Numbered from the stretch's first letter, positions 17,136 to 26,376 are shown. The stretch is DNA of 64,000 bases from Sedimentitalea sp041224545 (GCF_041224545.1 NZ_JBGFGP010000108.1:76469-140468); one strand, 5' to 3'. Numbers and translations: made by a program. The notes: generated from the letters alone by a model not told the origin.

Positions 17136-17951
17136 ATGAGCGTCTCCGCTCTCGACTCCGCACCGGCCCCGGACGCTGCAACGCCAGTGATCGCGGCCAA
17201 CGCGCTGGACCTGACCTTTGAGACGGCCGACGGTCCGGTCCATGCCCTCAGAAACGTGTCGCTCGATGTGCCCAACGGCAGTTTCGTCAGCTTCATCGGT
17301 CCGTCAGGCTGTGGCAAGACCACCCTGCTGCGTTGTATCGCCGGACTGGAAACGCCGACGGGCGGCAGCCTGACGGTCAACGGCATGACGGCGGACGAGG
17401 CGCGGCGGGCACGGGCCTATGGCTATGTGTTTCAGGCGGCGGGGCTGTATCCGTGGCGCAGTATCGGCGGAAATATCCGCCTGCCGCTGGAAATCATGGG
17501 CTTCTCCAGGGCGGAACAGGCCGAGCGCGTCGCGCGGGTGCTCGAACTCGTGGAGTTGAGCAGCTTTGAAAAGAAATTCCCGTGGCAATTGTCCGGCGGC
17601 ATGCAGCAACGCGCATCCATCGCGCGGGCGCTGGCTTTTGATGCCGAAATTTTGCTGATGGACGAACCTTTTGGCGCTCTGGATGAAATCGTGCGCGACC
17701 GGTTGAACGAAGAACTGTTGCGCCTGTGGGACCGGACACGGAAAACCATCTGTTTCGTCACCCATTCGATCCCCGAGGCGGTCTACCTGTCCACGCATAT
17801 CGTGGTGATGTCCCCGCGCCCGGGTCGCATCAGCGATGTGATCGAAAGCCCGCTGCCGAAGGAACGGCCGCTCGATATTCGGGACACGCCCGAGTTCATC
17901 GAGATCGCCCACCGGGTGCGCGACGGGCTGCGCGCGGGGTACGAAGAGTGA
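17136..17951 (+). CDS. ABC importer ATPase (SsuB/TauB/ThiZ type)
   Basis: A 271-residue nucleotide-binding subunit. Walker A is GPSGCGKTT, the signature is LSGGMQQR, Walker B is ILLMDEPFGALDE and the switch histidine is in FVTHSIPEA. This subfamily energises taurine, aliphatic sulfonate, thiamine-precursor and pyrimidine importers. A mini-frame (17104-17139) bridges the hydA stop and this ATG by TGATG and ATGA overlaps, so reinitiation is possible. The next gene overlaps it by GTGA. Confidence 0.9.
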   Translation: MSVSALDSAPAPDAATPVIAANALDLTFETADGPVHALRNVSLDVPNGSFVSFIGPSGCGKTTLLRCIAGLETPTGGSLTVNGMTADEARRARAYGYVFQAAGLYPWRSIGGNIRLPLEIMGFSRAEQAERVARVLELVELSSFEKKFPWQLSGGMQQRASIARALAFDAEILLMDEPFGALDEIVRDRLNEELLRLWDRTRKTICFVTHSIPEAVYLSTHIVVMSPRPGRISDVIESPLPKERPLDIRDTPEFIEIAHRVRDGLRAGYEE

Positions 17952-18919
17952 GCGCCGGCACCGGATCCGGCCGCTGGCGGTTGCCGCCGGTTCTGGCGAT
18001 GGTCCTGGCGGTCCTGGCGATCTGGTATCTCGCGGTCGTGCCGATGAACGTGCAGGACGTGCTGACCCGTGCAGAGCGTGCAGGGGAATCCGTTTCGCCG
18101 CCGACAGCGGTCGAACGGCGCGATATGGGCGCCTGGACCCTTGTGATGCGCAATCCCGGCCTGCTGGGCGAAAGCTGGAGCCTGGACCGGCCCCGCCTGC
18201 CCGCGCCGCATCAGGTCGCCGGGGAACTGTATCGTTCAACCATAGACGAAGAGATCAACGGACGGCGCGGCTTTGTCAGGTCGGGCAGCCTGTCCAATCG
18301 TTCGCTTGTCTATCACGGGGGCATCACACTGGGCGCGACATTTCTCGGGTTCGTGATCGGCACCGCGTTGGGGATCGCGCTGGCCGTCGGTATCGTGCAT
18401 TCGCGCGTCATGGACATGTCGATCATGCCCTGGGCCATCGTCAGCCAGACGATACCGATTGTTGCGCTGGCACCGATGATCATCGTGGTGCTCTATTCCA
18501 TCGGCATACAGGGGTTGATTCCCAAGGCGGTGATCTCGGCCTACCTGTCGTTTTTCCCCGTGGTCGTCGGCATGGTGAAGGGTCTGCGCTCGCCCGATGC
18601 GATGCAGCTCGACCTGATGCGCACCTATAATGCCAGCGACATGACCGTCCTGACCAAGCTGCGTCTGCCTGCGTCGGTGCCCTATCTCTTTGCCTCGCTG
18701 AAAATCGCCATCGCCGCCAGCCTGGTCGGGGCCATCGTCGGCGAATTGCCGGTACAGAAAGGCGGTCTGGGTGCACGGATGCTGGCGGGTAGCTATTATG
18801 GTCAGACGTCGCAGGTCTGGGCCGCGCTTATCATGGCGGCGGCGCTGGCGGCGCTGCTGGTCTGGCTGACCGGTTGGCTGGAGCGGCGCACGCTGCGCGC
18901 GATGGGGGGGCAGCCATGA
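17948..18919 (+). CDS. ABC importer permease 1 with N-terminal extension
   Basis: A 323-residue permease of the BPD_transp_1 family. One N-terminal helix (PVLAMVLAVLAIWYLAV) is followed by a soluble segment of about 90 residues that most family members lack, and then a permease core with the EAA-like loop LDLMRTYNASDMTVLTKLRL. A GTG start at 17948 overlaps the ATPase stop (GTGA), giving tight coupling. With permease 2 it should form a heterodimeric channel. Location in the pyrimidine operon suggests import of pyrimidines, hydantoins or their breakdown products. Confidence 0.82.
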   Translation: MSAGTGSGRWRLPPVLAMVLAVLAIWYLAVVPMNVQDVLTRAERAGESVSPPTAVERRDMGAWTLVMRNPGLLGESWSLDRPRLPAPHQVAGELYRSTIDEEINGRRGFVRSGSLSNRSLVYHGGITLGATFLGFVIGTALGIALAVGIVHSRVMDMSIMPWAIVSQTIPIVALAPMIIVVLYSIGIQGLIPKAVISAYLSFFPVVVGMVKGLRSPDAMQLDLMRTYNASDMTVLTKLRLPASVPYLFASLKIAIAASLVGAIVGELPVQKGGLGARMLAGSYYGQTSQVWAALIMAAALAALLVWLTGWLERRTLRAMGGQP

Positions 18920-19761
18920 ATCTCGTGATCCTTGCCTTGCTGATCTGGGCGGCGGGTTTCGCGCTGAACCTCTGGCTCGCGTCTTCGGCGCGCGCACAGG
19001 GACGCGCGGCGCGGCTGGCGGTTCCGCTGATATTCGGCGCGACCGTACTGGCGATGTGGGAGCTGATCGTGCGTGGCCTCGATGTCCCGCAGGTCATCCT
19101 GCCCCCGCCCAGCGTCATTGCAGCCACCTTTGCCAGCAACGGCGCGATGTTGTGGGGCGATTTCGTGCAGACCATTCTCAAGGGCGCGCTTGCCGGATAT
19201 GTCATCGGTTGCGCCGCCGCTTTCCTGACCGCGCTGCTGGTTGACCGCTATGCCTATCTGCGCGAGGGCCTGTTGCCGCTTGGCAATTTCATGGCCGCGC
19301 TGCCCATCGTCGGCACCGCACCCATTCTGGTGATGTGGTTCGGCTTCGGCTGGCAGTCCAAGGCGGCGGTCGTGGTGTTGATGGTGTTCTTTCCGATGCT
19401 GGTGAACACGGTTGCCGGCCTGTCGGAAACATCCGCGATGCAGCGCGACCTGATGCGGACCTATGCGGCGAGCTGGGGCGAGACCCTGCTGAAACTGCGC
19501 CTGCCGGCAGCGTTGCCATTCATTTTCAACGGGCTCAAGGTCTGCACGACGCTCGCCCTGATCGGCGCCATCGTCGCGGAGTTTTTCGGCTCTCCGACCC
19601 AGGGGCTGGGGTTCCGGATATCGACGTCGATCGGTCAGCTTGATCTTGGCCTCGTCTGGTCCGCCATTCTGGTTGCGGCGATCACCGGCACGCTGGCCTA
19701 CGGGCTGGCGGCACTGATCGAAAAATGGCTCACCTTCTGGCACCCGTCACAGCGCGGCTGA
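18916..19761 (+). CDS. ABC importer permease 2
   Basis: A 281-residue inner-membrane permease with about six to seven helices. The EAA loop reads MQRDLMRTYAASWGETLLKLRL. A second-helix segment LPIVGTAPILVMWFGFGWQS matches TauC/SsuC/RibX-like permeases. The ATG at 18916 overlaps the stop of permease 1 (ATGA). It is the partner of the preceding permease. Confidence 0.88.
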   Translation: MNLVILALLIWAAGFALNLWLASSARAQGRAARLAVPLIFGATVLAMWELIVRGLDVPQVILPPPSVIAATFASNGAMLWGDFVQTILKGALAGYVIGCAAAFLTALLVDRYAYLREGLLPLGNFMAALPIVGTAPILVMWFGFGWQSKAAVVVLMVFFPMLVNTVAGLSETSAMQRDLMRTYAASWGETLLKLRLPAALPFIFNGLKVCTTLALIGAIVAEFFGSPTQGLGFRISTSIGQLDLGLVWSAILVAAITGTLAYGLAALIEKWLTFWHPSQRG

Positions 19762-19810
19762 GAACCGCAGACAACAACAAACCAAGGACCAAAACCAACA
19801 GGAGACTATC

Positions 19811-20803
19811 ATGACAAAATCCATGCTGATCGCGGCGCTCGCGTCGACCGCGCTGACCGTTCCGGCCTTTGCCGACGACGTCACGTTGCAATTGAAATGG
19901 GTCACGCAGGCGCAATTCGCGGGGTACTATGTGGCTCTTGAGAACGGGTATTACGAAGAGGCCGGGCTTGATGTCACCGTCCTGCCCGGTGGGCCGGACA
20001 TCGCGCCGACGCAGGTGATCGCCGGAGGCGGGGCGGATGTCATCGTCGAGTGGATGCCCGCCGCATTGGCGGCACGCGAAAACGGATTGCCGCTGGTCAA
20101 TATCGCGCAGCCATTCAAATCATCTGGGATGATGCTGACCTGCTGGGGCGACGTGGGAATCGAGGGACCGGAAACGCTGGTCAACCGAACACTCGGCGTC
20201 TGGTTCTTTGGCAACGAATACCCGTTTCTCAGCTGGATGTCGCATCTGGGCATCGGAACCGATGGCAAGGGCGAGAACAGCGTCGAGGTTCTGAAGCAGG
20301 GATTCAACGTTGATCCGCTCCTGCAGCGTCAGGCCGATTGCATTTCAACCATGACCTACAATGAATATGGACAGGTACTCGACAGCGGTGTCGCGCCCGA
20401 AGAGCTGATCACCTTCAAATACGAGGATCAGGGCGTCGCGACGCTCGAGGACGGGCTTTATGTCATGGAAGAAAACCTGTCCGACCCGGCCTTTGTCGAA
20501 CGGATGGAGAAATTCGTCGCCGCGTCGATGAAAGGCTGGAAATGGGCCGAAGAGAACCCCGAGGACGCGGCGATGATCGTGCTTGATTATGACGAGACCG
20601 GCGCACAGACCGAAGCGCATCAGGTGCGCATGATGACCGAGGTCGCCAAGCTGACCGCCGGCTCGAATGGCGCGCTGGATTCTGCCGATTACGAGCGCAC
20701 GGTGGCAACACTGCTGGCGGGCGGATCGGACCCGGTGATCACCAGGGAACCGGAAGGCGCGTTTACAACCGTCATCACGGACAAGGCGCTGGCGGGTAAC
20801 TGA
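19811..20803 (+). CDS. NMT1/THI5-like periplasmic binding protein
   Basis: A 330-residue solute-binding protein. A signal peptide (MTKSMLIAALASTALTVPAF, cleavage near FADD) is followed by the NMT1/THI5-like fold: VTLQLKWVTQAQFAGYYVAL, then GYYEEAGLDVTVLPGGPDIA. This subfamily binds thiamine-pyrimidine precursors, riboflavin-like compounds or pyrimidines. It is the last gene of the rut/pre-linked operon. The ligand is inferred from the neighbouring pyrimidine-degrading enzymes. Confidence 0.87.
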   Translation: MTKSMLIAALASTALTVPAFADDVTLQLKWVTQAQFAGYYVALENGYYEEAGLDVTVLPGGPDIAPTQVIAGGGADVIVEWMPAALAARENGLPLVNIAQPFKSSGMMLTCWGDVGIEGPETLVNRTLGVWFFGNEYPFLSWMSHLGIGTDGKGENSVEVLKQGFNVDPLLQRQADCISTMTYNEYGQVLDSGVAPEELITFKYEDQGVATLEDGLYVMEENLSDPAFVERMEKFVAASMKGWKWAEENPEDAAMIVLDYDETGAQTEAHQVRMMTEVAKLTAGSNGALDSADYERTVATLLAGGSDPVITREPEGAFTTVITDKALAGN

Positions 20804-20814
20804 TCCGGACACGA

Positions 20815-20837
20815 GGGCCCCGGTATGATCGGGGCCC
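20815..20837 (+). terminator. hairpin after the ABC importer operon
   Basis: GGGCCCCG (20815-20822) pairs with CGGGGCCC (20830-20837) across 7 bases. No T-run follows, so it may stabilise the 3' end or act as a weak terminator. Confidence 0.5.
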
Positions 20838-20912
20838 GTTCCATATCGCCAATCCGATACATCATCACCATGCCCGTAACGCCACATGGGTGATGCCGAC
20901 GACCGGATGATG

Positions 20913-20940
20913 GGGCGTTTCGGTTTGATGCGAAACGCCC
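20913..20940. terminator. second strong hairpin between convergent genes
   Basis: GGGCGTTTCG (20913-20922) pairs perfectly with CGAAACGCCC (20931-20940) around an 8-base loop. It lies between the convergent ABC operon and tyrA-like gene. No T-run is present on either side. The remaining bases between 20804 and 21123 contain no recognised gene. Confidence 0.4.
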
Positions 20941-21123
20941 TGATCCTGCATGCCGCGACACTTTCGAAGGTGCCGGAATACGAAAAGAAGGTGCTCATCC
21001 GCCAAGCAATGTTTCCGGCATGATGTTTTCTACCGGCCCCGTCGCAGACACTCCGCAACGGAGTCTATCAACTGCTGATGGCGTTGCCCGCGCACAAATG
21101 ACCGGGATCAGGTTACCGCTCCA

Positions 21124-21909
21124 TCAATGCTCGCTTTCGTTATATTGCGGTGTCCTCAAAGCCGTTTCCAATTCGACGCTCAAACTTGCAGCCAAATCAA
21201 AAAACCGTCGTCGCACAGCCTCGGCGTATGGATTGGCCTTCTCAATCGCTTCGAATACTTCTGGCGCATCGTGCTGAACCATCGAAATCGCCTCGGATAA
21301 CAAGTCAAAGCTCTTCGTGGTCATGCGCGTCGGCAGCGGTCCCATTCTCAGGAGCACTTTGCCGATAAGATGCGTGAGCCCTTGTACGACGGCTGCTTCT
21401 CGGTCATGCGCTTCTGGTGTCGTCATGACAACGGTCAGACCAAGAGACCTGCGCAAAAAAGCACCCAGCCTCAAATGTCGTTTTCCCCGAATGGGACAGA
21501 TCGCGATTTTTAGCCCTTCAATACCGGTCGTGGCGCTCTGAGGTCCGAACAAGGGGTGAGACGCCACGATATCTACATGGTTCGGTAACAGTCGCCGCAT
21601 GATTTCCGTGGGAATGACTTTGACTGAGCCAACATCGACAATCAGCGCGCCGGGTTTACAGGCAACTGCGATCTCGCTGACCACCCGCTCAAATGAGGAC
21701 ACCGGGGCCGCAATGAGAACCACATCAGCCTGCGATACGTCCTGTAGCGATGCCAGCCGCACTCCGAGTTGCTTTGCAGCCTCGGCAACATCCACGGACG
21801 GGTCATAGGCCGATATTTCGAAATACTGGCCAAGATGAAGGGCTGCGAGTTGTCCGAATGCCCCAAACCCGACGATGCCAAGCGAGGTGTTTTGAATTCT
21901 GTTGTTCAT
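21124..21909 (-). CDS. prephenate/arogenate dehydrogenase family protein
   Basis: A 261-residue TyrA-family protein that would oxidatively decarboxylate prephenate or arogenate toward tyrosine. The Rossmann start LGIVGFGAFGQLAALHLGQY, the ADVVLIAAPVSSFERVV segment, DVGSVKVIP and the catalytic-histidine motif IVASHPLFGPQSATTGIEGL are intact. No ACT or chorismate-mutase domain is fused. ATG 21909 follows AAAGGTCGAAAG and is preferred to 21939. It stands alone, and a hand count over two lines (21241-21360) gives 64 G+C in 120 bases, lower than its neighbours, hinting at acquisition from elsewhere. Confidence 0.85.
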   Translation of the reverse strand: MNNRIQNTSLGIVGFGAFGQLAALHLGQYFEISAYDPSVDVAEAAKQLGVRLASLQDVSQADVVLIAAPVSSFERVVSEIAVACKPGALIVDVGSVKVIPTEIMRRLLPNHVDIVASHPLFGPQSATTGIEGLKIAICPIRGKRHLRLGAFLRRSLGLTVVMTTPEAHDREAAVVQGLTHLIGKVLLRMGPLPTRMTTKSFDLLSEAISMVQHDAPEVFEAIEKANPYAEAVRRRFFDLAASLSVELETALRTPQYNESEH

Positions 21910-22486
21910 CTTTCGACCTTTGAACTTGCCGCCCGGCACAAGGTCGATTGCATGTTGACCGCTGACAGGGGCAGCGGAAAACCAATGATGAATTACCCGC
22001 AGCTATGGAAGCTGAGGATAATAGTCCTGCGATACGAAGAACGATCTGATCATGAGGTCAGCGGTAGAGCATCCAATAGAGCAATGTCAACGATGTTACC
22101 GCCTGGCGGCCATTGGCCGGAGCGCGGCATTCTGGAGAGACGGATTCAGGACGGTCCGGGTGCGCGTCATTCCAGCCCGGAACGACAGCGCGGGTCCCGG
22201 TTCCGTTTTCGGAGCGATGCCTCACGTATCGCGTTTGAAACCGGCGCATTGTAAACCCGTGTGTTAACGGGCGATAAATCACTCTGGCTTTGGTTGACTG
22301 CCGCAGGTTCGCGTGACAGCACCCTGGTTCGCAATACCACACCGGAATCCGGGGCCATAGACTTACGATATGCCCCCCATGACAAAGCGGTATTTCCGTA
22401 TACTGACGCGGATGGGTCAGTCTGCGAGCGAGGTGCCGCGAGGGGCGGCAGCTATGTCGATTGGCTGCAAAGACAAGGAGAGGCCA
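21910..22486. other. 577-bp region without a recognised gene
   Basis: Divergent promoters for the tyrA-like gene (minus) and the acyl-CoA dehydrogenase operon (plus) must be here. Several frames are open but none shows a family resemblance. A strong AAGGAGAGG at 22474-22482 belongs to the TTG start at 22487. Confidence 0.4.
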
Positions 22487-23650
22487 TTGCTTCAAGACGT
22501 CGAGAGCGACTTTCAGGATATTCGCGATGGCGTGCGTGCGGTCTGCGCGCAGTTTCCCGACGAATACCACCGAAAAGTCGACGCGGCCCGCGCCTATCCG
22601 GAAAAGTTCGTCGATGCGCTGACAAGCGCCGGCTGGATGGCCGCCCTGATCCCCGAAGAATATGGCGGCTCCGGATTGGGCCTGACCGAAGCCTCGGTCA
22701 TCATGGAAGAAATCAATCGGGCCGGTGGCAATTCCGGTGCCTGCCACGGTCAGATGTACAACATGAGCACGCTTGTCCGTCACGGCAGCGAGGAACAGCG
22801 ACAGCGCATCCTGCCGAGGCTGGCCTCTGGTGAATTGCGCCTTCAATCCATGGGTGTCACGGAGCCGTCCACGGGCACCGATACCACGAAGATCACGACC
22901 ACAGCCGTGAAAACCGGGGACCGCTATGTCATCAACGGCCAGAAGGTCTGGATCAGCCGGGTGCAGCATTCGGATCTGATGATCCTTCTGGCCCGCACCA
23001 CACCACTTGCCGAGGTGAAGAAAAAATCCGAGGGATTGTCGATCTTCCTCGTCGACATCAAGGATGCAATGAAATCCGGAATGCAGGTGACGCCGATCCC
23101 GAACATGGTCAACCACGAGACCAACGAACTTTTCTTCGACAACCTTGAAATCCCCGAGGAAAATCTCATCGGCCAAGAGGGCAAGGGCTTTGGTTACATC
23201 CTGACCGGTCTGAACGCCGAGCGCACGCTGATTGCGGCCGAATGTATCGGTGACGGCTATTGGTTCATCGACCGGGTGACAAGATACGTCAGGGACCGCA
23301 TCGTCTTTGGCCGTCCGATCGGACAGAACCAGGGCGTGCAGTTTCCCATTGCCGAAAGCCATATCGAAGTCGAGGCCGCCAATCTGATGCGCTACAAGGC
23401 CTGCGCGCTTTTCGACTCGGGCAAATCCTGCGGCGCCGAGGCGAACATGGCCAAGTACCTTGCCGCCAAGGCGAGTTGGGAAGCCGCGAATGCCTGCATC
23501 CAGTTTCATGGCGGCTTTGGCTTTGCCCACGAATACGATGTCGAACGCAAGTTCCGCGAGACGCGCCTTTATCAGGTTGCGCCGATCTCGACCAACCTCA
23601 TCCTGTCCTACATCGCGGAGCATGTGCTCGGCCTGCCCCGGAGCTTCTGA
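22487..23650 (+). CDS. acyl-CoA dehydrogenase
   Basis: A 387-residue FAD enzyme that introduces an alpha,beta double bond into an acyl-CoA. The N-terminal helices, the mid-domain (LRLQSMGVTEPSTGTDTTKI, YVINGQKVWISRVQHSDLMI) and the C-terminal region (RIVFGRPIGQNQGVQFPIAE, IQFHGGFGFAHEYDVERKFR) follow the family order. I favour a TTG start at 22487 because AAGGAGAGG lies at ideal distance and the protein then begins where homologues do; an ATG at 22454 is the alternative. It overlaps the CoA-transferase gene by TGATG. The substrate is unknown; the operon suggests a short branched or dicarboxylic acyl-CoA. Confidence 0.87.
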   Translation: MLQDVESDFQDIRDGVRAVCAQFPDEYHRKVDAARAYPEKFVDALTSAGWMAALIPEEYGGSGLGLTEASVIMEEINRAGGNSGACHGQMYNMSTLVRHGSEEQRQRILPRLASGELRLQSMGVTEPSTGTDTTKITTTAVKTGDRYVINGQKVWISRVQHSDLMILLARTTPLAEVKKKSEGLSIFLVDIKDAMKSGMQVTPIPNMVNHETNELFFDNLEIPEENLIGQEGKGFGYILTGLNAERTLIAAECIGDGYWFIDRVTRYVRDRIVFGRPIGQNQGVQFPIAESHIEVEAANLMRYKACALFDSGKSCGAEANMAKYLAAKASWEAANACIQFHGGFGFAHEYDVERKFRETRLYQVAPISTNLILSYIAEHVLGLPRSF

Positions 23651-24759
23651 TGACGCTGCCGCTGAAAGGCCTCAAGGTCGTCGCCGTCGAACAGGCGGTT
23701 GCGGCTCCTTTCGCCACCTGCCGGCTGGCTGACGCCGGTGCCGAGGTGATCAAGATCGAACGACCAGAAGGGGATTTTGCACGTGGCTACGATGATGTCG
23801 CCGCCGGCCAGTCCAGCTATTTCGTCTGGCTGAACAGGGGCAAGACATCGGTTGTGCTCGACCTGCGCTCCGAGAGCGGCAAGGCTGAGCTTGCACGCCT
23901 GCTGGCCGACGCGGACGTGCTGGTGCAAAATCTCAAGCGCGGCGCGCTCGGGCGTCTGGGGTTCACACCCGAGCGGCTGGCGCGCGACTATCCCAGGTTG
24001 ATCACCTGTTCGATCACCGGCTATGGCGAAGACGGACCGATGGCGGATCGCAAGGCCTATGACCTGCTCATTCAGGCGGAATCGGGGCTCTGCTCGATCA
24101 CCGGCGGACCTTCCGAACCTGCCCGCGTCGGCATGTCGATCGTGGACATCGCCACCGGCGCGACCGCTCATGCGGCGATTCTGGAGGCGGTGATCGCCCG
24201 CGGTATTTCCGGCAAGGGCGCAGCGATCACCATTTCGATGTTCGATGTGATGGCCGATTGGATGACGGTCCCGTTGCTGAATCACGAAGGCGACAAATCG
24301 CCGAAGCGGGTCGGAATGGCGCATCCCTCGATCTCGCCCTACAGTGCCTTTTCCACCCGCGACGGCCAGTTGATCCTGATTTCGATCCAGAGCGACCGGG
24401 AATGGCGCATGCTCTGCGAACATTTCCTGCAACGCCCGGATCTGGGCCTGGATCCGCGCTTTGCCACCAATGTCGCAAGGGTTGCCAACCGTAGCGAAAC
24501 CGATGGGATTGTCGCCGCGGCCTTTGCCTCGATGTGCCATGAGCAGGCCATCAAGGCGCTTGGGCACGCCGATGTCGCCATGGCTTCTGTCAACGACATG
24601 TCGGGCCTTTCCGCGCATCCGCATCTGCGCCGGATCGAAGTCCTCACCCCCAATGGCCCCGTTACCTATCCTGCGCCCGCCGCACGCGTCGCCGGAGAGA
24701 CCCGCCGCTATGGTCCCGTCCCGGCGCTTCCCGCGATCAAGACGAAGGTGGATCAATGA
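23650..24759 (+). CDS. class III CoA-transferase (CaiB/BaiF family)
   Basis: A 369-residue CoA-transferase that would exchange CoA between acyl groups. The family start LKGLKVVAVEQAVAAPFATC, the DAGAEVIKIERPEGDFARGY block with the usual acidic residues, and YFVWLNRGKTSVVLDLRS are present. Mid-protein RLITCSITGYGEDGPMADRK is followed by a YDLLIQAESGL motif. Class III enzymes of this length next to hydratases include mesaconate and itaconate CoA-transferases. The ATG overlaps the acyl-CoA dehydrogenase stop and the stop overlaps the next gene, so all three are co-translated. Confidence 0.88.
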   Translation: MTLPLKGLKVVAVEQAVAAPFATCRLADAGAEVIKIERPEGDFARGYDDVAAGQSSYFVWLNRGKTSVVLDLRSESGKAELARLLADADVLVQNLKRGALGRLGFTPERLARDYPRLITCSITGYGEDGPMADRKAYDLLIQAESGLCSITGGPSEPARVGMSIVDIATGATAHAAILEAVIARGISGKGAAITISMFDVMADWMTVPLLNHEGDKSPKRVGMAHPSISPYSAFSTRDGQLILISIQSDREWRMLCEHFLQRPDLGLDPRFATNVARVANRSETDGIVAAAFASMCHEQAIKALGHADVAMASVNDMSGLSAHPHLRRIEVLTPNGPVTYPAPAARVAGETRRYGPVPALPAIKTKVDQ

Positions 24760-25619
24760 CCCAATCGGACGACACAGGGGCAGACCTGGCGCTTGATATC
24801 GAGATGTTGCGCGGCTGGATCGGCAGGACCGAAACCCGTTCCGAAGACCTGACACCGGCACTGGCGGAACGGTTCAACGCCACGCTCGGTCGCACGGGAG
24901 ACACCGGCGCGGGTGCCGCGGCTCCGTCGCTGATCCATCTTTGCCTGACCCAGCCGGCAGTACCGGCCAGCGAAATCGGTCCTGACGGCCACCCGGCGCG
25001 GGGCGGGTTCCTGCCGCCTGTCCCCCTGCCCCGTCGCATGTGGGCGGGCGGCGCCTTTGTCTTCCACCGCGCCCTGCGGGTCGGCACACTTGTCACCCGT
25101 CGCTCGACCATCCGTGACGTGGTGCTCAAGCAGGGACGGAGCGGGCCGCTGTGTTTCGTCACCGTCGATCATCGGATTTCCGACCCGCAGGGCATCGCCC
25201 TGACCGAGCGTCAGGACATCGTTTACCGCGGCACCGGACAGGCGGGCGTCGGAAATGTGCCCGCCATCGCCGGGGCCGGTGCAAATCAAAAGGTCATCGC
25301 GACCGATCCTGTGCTGCTGTTCCGCTACTCGGCGCTGACGTTCAACGGCCACCGCATCCACTATGACCAGCCCTATGTCACCGCCGAAGAGGGCTATCCG
25401 GGCCTGATCTTTCACGGGCCGCTGCAAGCGACGCTTCTCGTCCATTTCGCAGCGGATCTGCGCGGCGAGGTCCCGAAAGAGTTCCGCTTTCGCAGCCTTT
25501 CACCGCTGTTCGATACCAGCGATGTGGTGCTCAATGCCGAAACAACGGATGATGGTATGCGCCTCTGGACCGCGCGGCCCGGCGGGCCCATCGCAATGGA
25601 TGCCACCGCCACATGGTAA
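24756..25619 (+). CDS. MaoC/HTD2-like hydratase (mesaconyl-C4-CoA hydratase type)
   Basis: A 287-residue double hot-dog enzyme. The N-terminal half holds RMWAGGAFVFHRALRVGTLV; the C-terminal half holds the active-site block YSALTFNGHRIHYDQPYVTA followed by EGYPGLIFHGPLQATLL, characteristic of 3-methylfumaryl-CoA/mesaconyl-C4-CoA hydratases and FAS1-like dehydratases. The probable reaction is reversible hydration of a C5 unsaturated CoA ester to citramalyl-CoA-like product. Its ATG overlaps the CoA-transferase stop (ATGA). The assignment of substrate is by family resemblance. Confidence 0.8.
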   Translation: MTQSDDTGADLALDIEMLRGWIGRTETRSEDLTPALAERFNATLGRTGDTGAGAAAPSLIHLCLTQPAVPASEIGPDGHPARGGFLPPVPLPRRMWAGGAFVFHRALRVGTLVTRRSTIRDVVLKQGRSGPLCFVTVDHRISDPQGIALTERQDIVYRGTGQAGVGNVPAIAGAGANQKVIATDPVLLFRYSALTFNGHRIHYDQPYVTAEEGYPGLIFHGPLQATLLVHFAADLRGEVPKEFRFRSLSPLFDTSDVVLNAETTDDGMRLWTARPGGPIAMDATATW

Positions 25620-25641
25620 ATCCCGAGACCTGCAGGCCAGG

Positions 25642-26376
25642 CTAACCCGCGTTCTTGCGCAACACCCGTATCATATGAGGCTGCCTCAGGAGCGATAAGC
25701 CGCCTTCGACCGCCTCAGCATGGTGCAGGAAATCGCGTGTCACCGCGTCCCGGTCGGCATCGATGACCGTCTGTCGCGACGGATCCGCAGCACACAGGTA
25801 GCTCAGGAATTCATCCACGGATGAAAAACGGCTGATCCGGTCAAGCTGACTGTCCTCGACCAGCGAGCTGTCATGCCGGTCGGCAAAGCGTGTCAGAGCC
25901 GCCAGTGCCTGCGCACGGATCGCTGTTTCATCGTCCACGCGCCGCATCGCCTCGAAGAAACTTCCCGAGGCCAGCGGCTCGACCACCACCAGCACGCCGC
26001 CGGACCGCAACAGACGCCAGGCTTCGACGATGCCCGCCTCCATCCGCCCCTCTGGCAGATGATGTAGCGCGTTATGGAAAATCGCGGCACCAAAGCTGCT
26101 GTCGCTGGCGGGAATGGCTTCGGCGCCGGCCCGAAGGAATCGCGCGCCGGGTGCCCGGGCCCGCGCCACGTCCAGCGCCAGGTCAGACGGATCGACACCG
26201 GTCACCGAGTAACCACGACGGACCAGCGCCGCCGCCAGCCCACCCCGTCCGCAACCGATATCGACGACCCGGTGCACCTCTTCGTCCGCGAGAAGTGCAA
26301 GGATTCGGGCGGTGACGACGTCTGGCTCCCGCACCACCCCCCGACCTGCCGCCCCGCGCGTGTTGCTGACTGGCAT
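25642..26376 (-). CDS. class I SAM-dependent methyltransferase
   Basis: A 244-residue methyltransferase. Motif I is VVDIGCGRGGLAAALVRRGY, motif II VTGVDPSDLALDVARARAPG, and SSFGAAIFHNALHHLP with LLRSGGVLVVVEPLASG complete the Rossmann fold; it belongs to the Methyltransf_11 type. The acceptor cannot be inferred. It is the last gene of the large minus-strand operon, 35 bases after the SDR, convergent with the hydratase operon. Confidence 0.8.
   Translation of the reverse strand: MPVSNTRGAAGRGVVREPDVVTARILALLADEEVHRVVDIGCGRGGLAAALVRRGYSVTGVDPSDLALDVARARAPGARFLRAGAEAIPASDSSFGAAIFHNALHHLPEGRMEAGIVEAWRLLRSGGVLVVVEPLASGSFFEAMRRVDDETAIRAQALAALTRFADRHDSSLVEDSQLDRISRFSSVDEFLSYLCAADPSRQTVIDADRDAVTRDFLHHAEAVEGGLSLLRQPHMIRVLRKNAG

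Noticed and set aside
20907..21023. 38-codon frame beginning MMGRFGLMRNALIL
   Set aside because: It contains a strong hairpin, has no ribosome-binding site and no recognisable family.
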